From the NCBI RefSeq assembly GCF_000372725.1, contig NW_005194951.1:64208-128207 (forward strand): a stretch of DNA of 64,000 bases. Reading direction: 5' to 3'. A program made the position numbers and the translations under genes. The notes below the pieces were generated by a model. It had not been told where the DNA came from. It did no database searches and saw only the letters and a list, made by a program, of their open reading frames with translations. How positions within the stretch are numbered: position 1 is the stretch's first letter; each line of letters opens with the position of its first letter. Below are positions 31,753 through 43,584 of this stretch, one piece after another. Source of the DNA: Emiliania huxleyi CCMP1516. Taxonomy: Eukaryota; Haptophyta; Isochrysidales; Noelaerhabdaceae.

Positions 31753-31759
31753 GAGGTAG

Positions 31760-32545
31760 CTAAATCAGCACTCCACCTTTGGTCCTCCCACCAGCTCTTG
31801 AGGGCCCACCTTCCACCCCAGTGTGAGCTCCCTCGATCCCAAACCTCCTGAATAGATTGAGGACGATCTCGCCTCTCCGCGCCTCCAAGTGCGACTCCAC
31901 CACCATATAGACTCCGCTCCCTTCCTCCAACCGCTGTTTTACTTTAAGCTGGACCATGGACATCCACCTGCCCATCTTTTCCGTCCCCCTCGTCGAAGTC
32001 TGCCATAGCCTCCCTGTATGATCTCCCTTCTTTTGTGGCCATGTGACGTCGTACTGCATTAGGGTTTGGTACGAACAGAAATCCATTTGCGTTTGCACAC
32101 TCAACATCGATCTTCTGTATCATCACTTTTGTCGCTGCATTTTCCAACGTCACATCTGTCGTGTGCTCTTCTCCAGCTGCCTCTGGTCCCGACCCATCCA
32201 CCCGTTTACCCACTTGACCCGCTCCCTCCTCCTCAACCCTCTCAACGACCAGTCTTCCCTCATCTCCCCTCTGTTCCACCAGGTACTCAAGCCTCTTTGT
32301 TGCCGCAACGCATTCCATTCCCTCCGCCTTCCTCCGTCTGACGTATCTTGCGATAGCAACCAATTCATCCGTTTGTACCTCGTTCCTGCCCCATGCCTTG
32401 CTCCAGTGTGACGCCGCCGCTCCGTCCCTCCGAGCCCCGTCTCGCTTCGACCGCCGCCGCCACCGTCCCCACCTCCGCCGTCGCCGCCGCCGCCTCCGCC
32501 TCTGTCGCCTCCGCATGTCATATGTCCACCCCGACACGCCACATG
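31760..32545 (-). pseudogene. Probable retroelement-derived coding debris
   Basis: Minus-strand frames continue from the tail repeat at 32551. They include an Arg-rich stretch, YVRRRKAEGMECVAATKRLE, VTLENAATKVMIQKIDVECA and MVQLKVKQRLEEGSGVYMVV. Two frames are needed. I do not recognise a domain; position and flanks suggest LINE or gag-like remains. Confidence 0.3.
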
Positions 32546-32550
32546 ATAAG

Positions 32551-33110
<560 letters not shown>

Positions 33111-33389
33111 CAGGTTTCGATCCGGGCCACCGCAAATTTTGATCAGCAAATTTCGAGGGGCGGCCGCAAATTTTGAGGTAGATTTTGATTGTCAAAACGT
33201 GTCCGTCTTGGCACAGGATAGAGCATATAGGCGGCGTACAGATTACCTAGAGAGCACGGCATTCGGGGCCATGATGTCGGTTCCCCACCAGACTTTTTTG
33301 TAGTGGAGAGAATTAGGAATCTTTCTGCTGTAACCGACACTGTGATATCGCTCTCCTTTACTCAGACCAGATGGTGAGTCTTAACTGTA

Positions 33390-33482
33390 AATTACCGTCG
33401 GAAAGCTGTCAGAACGGCTGTCAGAACACTGTCAGAACGCTGTCAGAACGCTGTCAGAACGGCCAGGTCTCTGTCAGAACAT
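33390..33482. repeat. CTGTCAGAAC tandem array
   Basis: Seven or so units of CTGTCAGAAC with small spacers. Related to the CTGTCAGG arrays at 10558-10872 and 11680-11925. Confidence 0.85.
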
Positions 33483-33518
33483 CTGTGGGAGCTCCACAAA
33501 CCAGGTTCGAACACCCAG

Positions 33519-34005
33519 GTGCGCAGGGACATCGCGACTCTGCCCGCTCGCTCGACCCTTTTGCCGCGAGAGGGCGCCGGCCGCGTGTAAGAGGTGGCTG
33601 GCGCCCCGAGGCGGCAATTGGTGGCGTGGGGAGTGCGGAACGCTACACTGGCGGCGCGACAGGGCCTCTCTCCGCTGCGTGTGCCGCCCATCGGCACGCG
33701 GGTGCGCAGACATCGCGACTCTGCCCGCTCGCTCGACCCTTTTGCCGCGAGAGGGCGCCGGCCGCGTGTAAGAGGTGGCTGGCGCCCTGAGGCGGCAATT
33801 GGTGGCGTGGGGAGTGCGGAGAACGCTACTGGCGGCGCGACAGGGCCTCTCTCGGTTGCGTGTGCCGCCCATCGGCACGCGGGTGCGCAGACATCGCGAC
33901 TCTGCCCGCTCGCTCGACCCTTTTGCCGCGAGAGGGCGCCGGCCGCGTGTAAGAGGTGGCTGGCGGCCTGGCGCCCTGAGGCGGCATTTGGTGGGGTCAG
34001 CGTGC
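33519..34005. repeat. 181-bp satellite, two full and one partial copies
   Basis: Units start at 33519, 33701 and 33882 with the word GGTGCGCAG and are nearly identical. The third breaks off at ~34000 with a small internal rearrangement. Frames through it are not meaningful genes. Confidence 0.9.
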
Positions 34006-34079
34006 GGTGCTGAGTCTTACTCGTCGGCGCTGGGGCCAGATCCCAGCGCAGAACCCTGCAACGCTGGCATATACAGACA

Positions 34080-34160
34080 CAACAAGACTAACCCTGACCC
34101 TAACCCTAATCCTAACCCTAACCCTAACCCTCTAACCCTAATAACCCTAACCTAACCCAC
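34080..34160. repeat. Interstitial telomere-like repeat (CCCTAA)n
   Basis: Around a dozen CCCTAA units with a few variants (CCTGACCC, AATAACCC). The orientation is that of a left chromosome end. It follows a satellite and a truncated LINE and precedes unique gene sequence. Confidence 0.9.
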
Positions 34161-34583
34161 CCCCCAACTATCCACACCGCAAATTTGAGAGATCTTGATG
34201 AAAATCCACCCCCACACGCCATGAGGCCATGACCCATGTCCATGTACCTCTTGAGTCTCTTGAGTACGCGGGCCGGTACGCGGTAGTTTAGCTAGTACGG
34301 GTCAGTACGCCCGCGCGCTGGACGGTCCGTCGGTGTCCAGTCCACTGGTGTCAGACTGTGATCTGTGTCACCGCATGTCACTCGCTGCCTCAAGAATGAA
34401 GAAACTAGACAGCGCGCGCCCACCGAGTAGTGCAGACTCTCGCGGAAATCGCTCCCTTTTTCGGCTCGAATGTGCGCACAGTCGTGCAGAGGCGGGCTCG
34501 CTCGCTCGTCACTGCTCCACTCACACCGCTCCACACCCATCAATGCTCCTCTAGCAGGCCCAAAGGCCAAAGCAGGGCGGCCC

Positions 34584-34793
34584 TCACCTCAGCCCCACCT
34601 TGTGCTTGCTCATCTTCTTGGCGAGCGCCTTCTTGTACTCGTGGATGGAACCCTCCAGCCGCCGCACGCCGCGGTCCTCGCACAGCCAGATCTCGTCCGC
34701 CACCTGGTCGATGAGCCGAAAATCGTGCGACACGAGCACCACGCCTCCGCCAAAAGCCTTGATGGCGGCGGCGAGGCCGTCGACTGCGTCCAC

Positions 34794-34829
<36 letters not shown>

Positions 34830-36535
34830 CGTGTGGTCCTTCATCGCGAGCATCGCAAAGACGATCCGCGAGCGCTGTCCGTGGGAGAGCATGCCCATCG
34901 GGCTCTGCTGCTGCTCCGGCGAGAAGCCAAACGTGGCAAGGTAGCCGCGCCACCACTCCTCGGTGTGCTTGACCACGGAGGGCGGGAAGACCTTCCGCAG
35001 GAAGGGCAGCGGCGCCATGTCGAGGTCGAGCACGTCGGTCGAGTGCTGATGGTAGAGGCCGAGGGAGCAATGCTGGTGCTTCTTGACGGACCCCTCCGTC
35101 GGGCTCAGCTCACCCGACATGAGCTTGAGCAGCGTCGACTTGCCGCAGCCGTTTGGACCGACCAGCGCGATGCGGCTGTCGCAGTCGACGCCGAAGTTGA
35201 GCGCCTCGTACAGCGGCTCGCTGCCAGGGTACGCGAAGGAGACGTCGTCAAAGGGGAGGACGGGCGGCGCCAATCGCGAGCACTCGGGGAAGGAGAAAGT
35301 GAGGGAGGGCTCGCGCAGCTTCGGCTTCTCGACCGCGCCCGTCTCGAGCTTCTCGAGCACCTTCTTCTTCGACTTTGCGGAGGAGGCGACGCCGTTCGCC
35401 TTGTTGACGCGCACAAAGTCGGAGAGCTTGTCGATGTCGGCCTGCTGTTTCTCGTACACCTTGAGCTGCAGCCTCTCCTCCTCCTCCACCGTCTGCACGA
35501 ACTTGGCGTAGTTTCCTCCGTACAGCCGCAGCAGCCGGCCGCTCAGCCAGAGCGTGTGCGTGCAGACGGCGTTCAGAAAGTCCTGGCTGTGCGAGACGAG
35601 GAGGAGGCACTTCGGGTACGAGGCGAGGTGCTCCTCGAGCCAGACGCACGCCTCCAGGTCGAGGTGGTTGGTCGGCTCGTCCAGCAGCAGCAGCTCTGGC
35701 GCAGCGAAGAGCGCCTGGGCGAGCGCGACGCGCATCCGCCAGCCGCCAGACATGTGCTTGGTCGGCCTGTCCATCGGGACGAGGTGGTCCGCAAACCCGA
35801 GACCCGACAGGATCTTTCGCGCGCGCGGCTCCGAGCCGGTCGGGTCGAGCTCGCTTAGCCGGTCGTTGATCGCCTCGAGCCTCTCGTCCTCTGGCCCGAC
35901 CGCCTCGAGGATCGCCTCCGACATGGCCTCGAGCCGCTCGACCTGGTCACAGCTAGAGGTGTGATGAGACGCCGTTCGCACTCGTGCCGGGCCTCAGACA
36001 CGGCTTTGAGCATCTCGACCTCGGCGCGGACATGCTCAATGACGGCCTCGACGCCGCTCAACTCGGTCGGAGGAGCCTCCTCGTGCAAGTGGTAGACCGA
36101 GACGTGCTCCGGCAGCGGCACCTCGCGCTGTGCGACAGCGGCCAGCACGTTGGACTTGCCGGAGCCGTTGTCGCCAAGCAGGCCGTAGCGGCACCCCTGC
36201 GTCAGCTCGAGGTTTGAGTCGGCGACCAGCTGCCGCCCGCCGACCGACACGGAGAAGGATGCAAACTTGATGTCGCGTGCCGCCGGCATAGAGGCGAGGA
36301 CGCCGGTGACGGCACGGTTGGCGGCGACGCGGCGCTGCTCCGAGGTCAGCTTCGCGGAGGATCCGGGCGTAGACACGTCGCCGAGCGAGAGCGACGCCAC
36401 ATCCACCTGGCCTGCCGCCGCCTCCTTCCCCGCCTTTTTCGCGGCGCGCTTGGCGGCGAGATCGGCCTTCTTGCGCTCCTTCTCGGCCTTCTTGTCGACC
36501 ACAGCGACCGGCTCGAGCGTGACTGGCTTGTCCAT
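34584..36535 (-). CDS. ABC-F family ATPase (translation factor type)
   Basis: Exons 36535-35993 and 35942-34584 give 633 residues from ATG 36535 (MDKPVTLEPVAVVDKKAEKE). There are two ABC cassettes and no membrane spans. Cassette 1 has Walker A GDNGSGKSN, signature MSGGWRMRVALAQAL and Walker B LLLLDEPTNHLDL. Cassette 2 has Walker A GPNGCGKST, signature LSHGQRSRIVFA and Walker B VLLLDEPTNHLDV. A linker of charged helices separates them. ABC-F proteins act on ribosomes in translation. Walker A of cassette 1 ends SN instead of the usual ST, which may weaken ATP binding there. The 50-nt intron (35992-35943) is GC-AG and carries the hairpin element seen in the ABCG introns. An AAATTCTTTT motif lies at ~36622-36630, upstream of the start. 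Confidence 0.92.
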
Positions 36536-36559
36536 AAGCAAGCAGCGCCCTCGCCACCA

Positions 36560-37230
36560 AGCCTTCCGAGGTCAACGAGTCGGGGCTCACCCCGCCGTCG
36601 CGTGGCACAAGATGGGCAGAAAAGAATTTCTCCATGCGGGGGGAACTACAGGCGTTTACGTGAACTACAGGTACTCGAGTAGTGGGGAAGGCAGCCTCGA
36701 TTGCCATTTACAGACATGGGTGCGAAACGACGACAAGACCAAGGCACGGGCAGAGGAACGAGAGAAGAATATAGGGTGGATAAAGCGCCTGTTCATTCAC
36801 GGCATGGCGACCCGAGATATCCGAATACCTCCCGACACCCCGTGTGTGCGCAACGTAGCTGAGCAGCTGCGTCGAAAGCACCGTCGCCGCGATGCGCAGC
36901 AACACCTTAAACTTTCAGGCCCTCCAAATTCGGGTCGGAGCGTAGCGGAGTGGGCCCCGAGTTTGAAAAAGGGCGACGGACGCTTGCGTCCTAGCCTCCA
37001 ACAACGCCTCCCCGGCGCAGAGGGCCCCCCGGAGGGATGCACAACCGCTCCACGCCACGCCGCTTGCGGCGGTCCTCTTCCCAGCTCCGCTGAGGGGCCT
37101 CACGTTATTTATTTATTTATCACTACACCCCCCTCCCTCAGTCGAGGCACAGCCGGCCGTGTGCGCTGGCGTCCGTCGCGCCTCTCTGGGATTTTCGCGG
37201 ACAAGTACCGAACACACACACACACACACA
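36560..37230. other. Intergenic between divergent genes
   Basis: The ABC-F gene leaves to the left and the dioxygenase gene to the right. Apart from ATTT repeats near 37110, I see nothing recognisable; promoters of both genes presumably lie here. Confidence 0.45.
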
Positions 37231-37234
37231 CACC

Positions 37235-40200
37235 ATGCAGGGCCCCTGCACGCTCGCCGCAGCCGCCGCGCTCGCCGCCGGCTACCTCCTCTACAAGCGG
37301 CACAAGCGGATGCGCGCGCCTGTGATGGAGCTCCCTCGGCTGGATGGCAAGACCTGCACCCCGTCCGAGGTGTGCGCGCTGCTGCGCTCGCACGGAGTAG
37401 TAGTCATCGACGAGGCCGTTCCGGGAGAGGTCATGGATCGCGTCGTCGCCGAATTGGACGGGGTGGGTGGCACCTTTGTCGGCGGAAAGGCGCCAAGCGC
37501 ACTACTGCGCTCGGGCCTCCCCTCGCCTCGCCCTCGCGCCATGACGCGAGCACTCCCCGCCGGTGCGCAGCACTCCTTTGCGGGCCACCACACGCGACGA
37601 AACGCCGCCAAACCGCTCGGCGAGTCGACCACAGTCCAGGAGCTGGCAGTCCACCCGACGGCGCTCGGCGGCGGCGAGGCTTCTGCTCTGTTCGTGGAGC
37701 TCTCGGAAGCTTCTCGGAGCCTTCCCCGTAGGTGCTCGGCGGCGTCGAGGCGCTCCTCGGGCCGTGGTGCAAGAAGGTCTGCCTCGGCTGTACGCTACAT
37801 CTCGGCTACATCTCGGCTACATCTCGGCTGTATCTCGGCTCTACCTCGGCTATCTCTCGCTCCTCAGGTCTGCCTCGGAACTTGCTCGTGCGCCCAGAAG
37901 CTGAATACGCATTCTTGGTTCAATTTCTCCAACTGCACACTCCGCCGTACTCCGCCGTGTACACTGCATTCTCAACACCCGCATGCCTGCCCTGGTAGCA
38001 CGTGGGCTCGGTCAGCTCTCCCACCTTTGCTACCGCCCCACCCACGGGACTGAACCCACACACTGGATTCGAGACTCAGCAGGTATGGGGCACACTGGAT
38101 TCGATACTCTGGAGGTATGGGACACACTGGATTCGATACTCTGGAGGTATGGGGCACACTGGATTCGAGACTCTGGAGGTATGGGACACACTGGATTCGA
38201 TACTCTGGAGGTATGGGGCACACTGGATTCGAGACTCTGGAGGTATGGGTCACACTGGATTCGATACTCTGGAGGTATGGGGCACACTGGATTCGATACT
38301 CTGGAGGTATGGGGCACACTGGATTCGATACTCAGCAGGTATGGGGCACACTGGATTCGATACTCTGGAGGTATGGGTCACACTGGATTCGATACTCTGG
38401 AGGTATGGGACACACTGGATTCGATACTCTGGAGGTATGGGGCACACTGGATTCGATACTCTGGAGGTATGGGTCACACTGGATTCGAGACTCTGGAGGT
38501 ATGGGGTCACGTAGGCTCGTGCATCTCGGTCGAGCCTCACGGGGCGCTGGGAGACGACGAGCCGTGCGGCAGCCAGGTCCTGCCGAGATTGACCGAGATT
38601 GGACGAGATTGCACGAGATTGACGACGAGCCGTGCGGCAGCCAGGTCCTGCCCCCGACTCCGAGTGATAGCGGATGAAGATGGGGACGGCGGTGGTGAGT
38701 TGGCTGCTGGTGGTGGGCTGTGTGGCCCCCCATACTGTGGCCCCCCCGGGGTGGATGTCTCACGCTTGTCGGCTCCTAGCCAACGCCCCGTGTGCCACAC
38801 CCCCGTGCGATTCCGCGTGTGCCACACCCCCGTGCGATTCCGCGTGCACCACTGACTGGCTGATCCCCAGCCACTCCGCGTGGGGTCTAGCTGCCAACCA
38901 GGTCCTGCACCGCGATGAGCGAACTCGGGTGTGGACCTCGGGTCATCTCGGTCCATCTCGGTCCATCTCTCGCTCTCTCACCCAGGTCCTACACCGCGAC
39001 GACTCGATGTGCGGGCCGCCCTCGGCACGGCCCCGCTGCCAGAGGCTCTTCTCGGACCCTTCTCGGAAGTCTCCCCCGCAGGTGGGGGGCGGTCCCTCGC
39101 CGTGGCGCAATCTCGGGCAATCTCGGGCAATCTCGGGCGATCTCGGCTACTCCCCCGCAGGTGGGGGGCCTCGTCATGGCGCTGGCTGCCGCAGACGCCG
39201 CTCGAGGGCCGCCCGCAGCTCTCCGTCTCGTGCATGTGGGCTTAGAGACTGACCGAGAGTGGCCGAGGTTGCGCGAGATTGCGCCAGATTGACCGAGAGT
39301 CTACCCCGAGGGCACTCTCTGTCTCGTGCACGGCTGGACCGCGACCTCGGGCCAGTCTCTGAACCTCCTCGGAACCTTCTCGGAACCTCCTCGGAAGCTT
39401 CGCCCGCAGGTGGGCCGTCGCCGACTTCACCGCCGGCAACTTCTCGGAACCTTCTCTGAACCTCCTCGGAAGTTTCGCCCGCAGGTGGGCCGTCGCCGAC
39501 TTCACCGCCGGCAACGGCGCCACTCGCTTCCTCCCGGGGAGCCACACCTGGTACCGCGACGGCGACGGCTACGGCGAGGCGGGGCTGCCTTCTACGGGCC
39601 GTCTAGGAGCCTTCCAGGAGCCTTCTAGGAACCTTCTAGGCGAGGCGGAGCTGCCGCCCGGCGTCTCCGACGCGGCCCACGCGGTGCAGGCGGCGATGCG
39701 GAAGGGCTCGTGCGTCCTCTGGGCGGGCGGCACGCTGCACGGCGCCTCGGGGCAGCGGAAGGGCAACACGGCCTCGCGCCGCGGGTTGCTCCTTCCTCTA
39801 CACCCTCGGCTGAACTAACTCATGAGTTCAGGAATGGATGGGTGAAGAACTGAATAGGCTCCTCTTCATCTACAACCTCGGCTACCTCAAGCCCGAGCAC
39901 AACTTCCACTGGTCCAGACGCAGCCGAGAGATGCAGCCGAGAGACGCAGCCGAGAAGTGCAGCCGAGAGATGCAGCCGAGAGGCGCAGCCGAGACCCGAG
40001 ATCTCACTGGTCGATCCTGCGCGAGGGTGGCGGCGCCCGGGACATGTCCGGGAGCTGTCCGGGACATGTCCGGGACATGTCCGTGTAGGTCGATGCCGCA
40101 CGAGGTGATGATGACGTTTGGCGAGAGGCTGCTCGACCTGATTGGGTACACGGGCGCCAACGCGGTCGACCACCCGTGGTACACCGGGCCAGTGTATACC

Positions 40201-40336
40201 CTCCCCTACCAGGGCGGCGCGACTGACAACGCGGCCGGCGACTCCGTGCACCTCTAGGTACCGCGGGCCGGTCTACACGCAGCCCTACCTCGGGGGAGGA
40301 CGCGGCTCGACGGCGGGCGACGGCGTGCAGTTCTGA
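37235..40336 (+). CDS. Phytanoyl-CoA dioxygenase (PhyH) family, multi-exon
   Basis: ATG 37235 opens with a membrane anchor (LAAAAALAAGYLLYKRHKRM). Exons include 37235-37660, 37732-37776, one from 37868, and later pieces to the last at 40258-40336. Conserved PhyH sequence: LLRSHGVVVIDEAVPGEVMD, VQELAVHPT|VLGGVEALLGPWCKK, VLHRDDSM (the HxD iron ligands), WAVADFTAGNGATRFLPGSH, then CVLWAGGTLHGASGQRKGNT (second His and 2-oxoglutarate Arg region) and LLFIYNLGYLKPEHNFHWS. These enzymes are Fe(II)/2-oxoglutarate hydroxylases. Nearly every intron starts with a copy of the next exon's start. The last intron (40179-40257) is a 79-nt diverged duplicate of the last exon. A 33-bp minisatellite fills one intron. 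Confidence 0.85.
38060..38513. repeat. ~33-bp minisatellite in a dioxygenase intron
   Basis: About 13 units built on GGCACACTGGATTCGATACT followed by CTGGAGGTATG. Two units of the same sequence occur alone at 44030-44085 in an intron of the ABCG gene, so the unit itself is mobile or predates both arrays. Confidence 0.95.
40179..40257 (+). other. Intron that is a 79-bp copy of the last exon
   Basis: Bases 40179-40257 (intron, GTACACC...CTCTAG) and 40258-40336 (last exon, GTACCGC...TTCTGA) align without gaps over all 79 positions. Read through, the intron encodes YTGPVYTLPYQGG... and ends in its own TAG; spliced out, the protein ends YRGPVYTQPYLGGG.... The TAG of the first copy provides the AG acceptor. 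Confidence 0.8.
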
Positions 40337-40339
40337 GGG

Positions 40340-40906
40340 CTAGTCCCGGGCAGGCGGCGCGCCCCTGCTGGTGGGAACCAGAGCCGGTCCCGCGATACCC
40401 CCTCCACTACGAGGAGGAGCTGCGGCGCTCAATGTACAAGGACTAGTGGCTGTATTCTTTCTGTCTGTCTGTCTCGCGTTCGTACTGTACGCCCCATTCT
40501 GTTGCGGGAGCTGGCCTGTCCCTTAGGGCCTGTCCTTTGGGGGCAGGTCGCTCACCGCCACGTGCACTGCGCCTTGCACATTGATTTTGGGGCTCCTGCC
40601 GCTAGAAGTCCTCGTGCCCGGGTATGCGGGTGTGGAGATGCACGGAATTCTTTTCTCTGTACCGCCACTGGGGAGTGGCGCCGTTGGAAAGCATATACAC
40701 TGTCGAGTGTCGTGTGGAGGAGCGGGGGGTGTCCGGTGACGCTGGCGTGGGGGCTCAAACGGCGAGGGCCGAGCGTTGGCCAAAAAGCCCAATGGGCACA
40801 GGTGGGTGCTGAAATCGCTCAACCTCTCCTTCGGCCACATATGGCAAACCCACCAGTCTCCAAAAAGCGGCTTCGATAAAATACATAGCGCACGCCTCGC
40901 GCGATC
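40340..40906 (-). repeat. Intergenic with diverged LINE-tail copy at ~40545-40620
   Basis: The reverse complement of ~40545-40620 matches the tail block of the family at 43366-43584 and 51851-52107 (CAGGAGCCCC, then CAAGGC.CAGTGC). The rest of the interval has no recognisable gene; an AATTCTTTT motif is at ~40648. Confidence 0.5.
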
Positions 40907-43502
40907 TCACACCTTCTCTGAGGCGGCGCCCGGCGGCTCTGGCTGCCGCCCCATCTTGCACTTGAGGTGCAGGATGACGACGTAGCCGATCTTGAAGACG
41001 GAGCCGATAAGCAGGAGCACCGAGAGGTCGCGGGCGGAGGAGTCCTCGGTGGAGAAGGCGGGGAACTGCTGGTTCATCGTCGCCATGATCTGCGTCGCGT
41101 TGCGACCGAAGCAGATGACGCCGAGCGGGTCCTCTGGAGTGCTCTCGCACTTGAAGCCGCGGCTGGGGCAGGTCGGGTCGTCGCCGACGTCGCACTCGAA
41201 CGTGCCCTCGTAGTCCGGGCAGTGGACGGCCACCTCGTAGATCGCCGTCGAGAGAGCCCACTTGAGAGGGAGTGCGTAGTACAGCAGCCGCACCGGCCAG
41301 ATGATGTCTCGCCCCTGGATGGTGAGCCCGCAAAAGAGCAGCGACCTAGTCAGTGAGTGAATTCCTGCCTCATCAATGACAAGTTAATGCCCGGGCGGTG
41401 CGGCCGCAGAACTGCAGCGACCAGATCCAGACCGAGAGGCACTGCAGCATGCCGAGCAGAGGGTTGCTCACGAGGGAGAAGAACTGCGCGATGCACTCGA
41501 AGGCCCACAGGTTGGCCGTGCAGACGAGCAACACCAGCGGGAAGGAGCCCCATGACGAGGGGCCCACCAGCAGTGCGTACGAGGGCAGCAGCCCGCACAA
41601 GCAGACGGCGAAGACCATGGGCACCTGCAACCGTCCATGGAGATTTCGCTCCTCATTCGCCCGCACAGGCGGGCAGAGGGCATGACATGTCCATGACAGT
41701 GTTCCGGCCATTTCCAAGGCAGGCGGGCAGAAGGCCACCTGCAGCGCCGACGTGGCCAAGACGTATGCCATCGGCGAGTACATCCCATTCTTCACCTGTT
41801 GACATGTCCAGGACGCTGCTATGGACGTGTCCCGGACATGTCGTGCCGTCGGCGAGGACATCCCGTTCTTCACCTCGCGGCGCACGTGCGCGAACTCGAG
41901 GTTGAGCGCGTACACGGCCAGCAGCGAGAAGGAGGAGGGGATCGCGACCTGTGAATGAGCGGCGACCCGTCAGTAGCCCGCGTGACTACCACTGTACCCG
42001 CCGTAGGGCGGGGATCGGTGCCATCCAAAAGTAGAAGAAGGACTTGGAGAGGACTTGGCCCTGCTCGAGCCGGCGCGTGTCGCTGTAGATCGAGCAGAAG
42101 AAGCTCATCGTCCCACCTGTCACGCATTGCTGACTGATTGCCTCTCGACCCGCCGATCGAGCAGAAGCAAGCTCATCGTCCCGCCGTTGAGCACCGCGCG
42201 AGACACGTACAGCAGCGGCTCCCGGACAGTCAGCCGCGCGTGCCGGTGGGCGAGGGCGCACAGCTGCTCGCAGAAGGTCGCCTGCGGGGCGAGATCACCC
42301 GAGATGACGCGAGATTGCCCGAGGCTCGGCGTACAGCTGCTCGCATATGGTCGCCCGGCGCGGGCCCGACTCGATGCGGACAGGCGCGCGCTGCACGGGC
42401 CGCTGCGAGCGGCGCGGCCACTCGGCGAGAATAGCGTGCACCTGGCATGCACTCGTGTCACGGCGCGGCCACGTGGCGGGAAAGGTGGAGGGGAGGGAGG
42501 CGGGGGGGGAGGGGTGGGCGGGGTGGGGTGGGGTGGGGGGGGGTGGGGGGTGGCGGGAGGGGTGGCCGGCGTGGGGGTGGTGGGGGGGGGAGGTGTGCCG
42601 ACGCGGCGTCGGTGAAGTCCGCGTTGACAAGGTCGAGAATGAACTCGGCCGGGTTGGCGTTGGGCGGGAGTGGTGTCCCGAGCGTCTCGAGGTAGCGGCC
42701 CATCTGCGCGGCGGCGCCGAAGTAGGCGACGCGGCCCGCCGCGAGGACGAGCACGTCGTCGAAGCCCTCGTAGACGGAGGCGGACGGCTGGTGGATCGTG
42801 CACAGGATCGGGATGTTGGTCTGCTTGGCCGTCACCTTGAGGAAGTGCATGATCTTGGCGGCGGCCGCCGAGTCGAGCCCCGACGTCGGCTCGTCGAGGA
42901 AGATCATCGACGGCTGCTTGGTCAGCGCGATCGCGAGAGAGAGGCGCCGCCGCTGCCCCGAGGAGAGCCCGGGCACGAAAGCGCTGCCTGCCCGCGTGTG
43001 CCGGCAAGCAGAGAGGCCGGTGGCCTCGAGCAGCTGCGCGACCTTGGAGAAAGTTCGCAGACGGGTCCTGGAAAGTTCCTAGGGTCGCCTCGAGCAGCTA
43101 CGCGACCTTGGCACGGCGGCTCTGGCGCGACAGCGAGGGGCGGTGCAGGTCGATCGCGTACCGCAGGTGGTCGCGCGCCGTCAGAAACGGCCAGTGGTCC
43201 TAATGGTTTGATGACTCGGCTCGCTGGAGGACGACTCTTCACAACTCGGCCCGGCAAGGGGCGGGTGGTCCTCGGCGTTGCCGACGACGGCGCAGTAGCG
43301 CGTGAAGCGGTCAGGCGTGAGGGGCTGCCCGTTGAGTGTCACGCTGCCGCGCGCGGTGCCCGGGCCTAAAGCAAGGTAAGGGTGAGGTAAGCTTCTCCAC
43401 ACACACGAGGTGGTGGGGCAAGGGGGGGCGACCCTCGCGTCTCCACGTCTAACGACAGGAGCCCCACGGCATTCAAAGTGCAAGGCCCAGTGCGCGTGGG
43501 TG

Positions 43503-43584
<82 letters not shown>

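Noticed and set aside
33519..34005. Apparent protein-coding repeats in the satellite
   Set aside because: The frame follows the 181-bp unit and is interrupted when the unit length changes; no independent coding signal.
37215..40336. Reading the dioxygenase region as several separate small genes
   Set aside because: Splicing at the exon-start duplications joins the pieces into one ordered PhyH domain, so separate genes are unnecessary.
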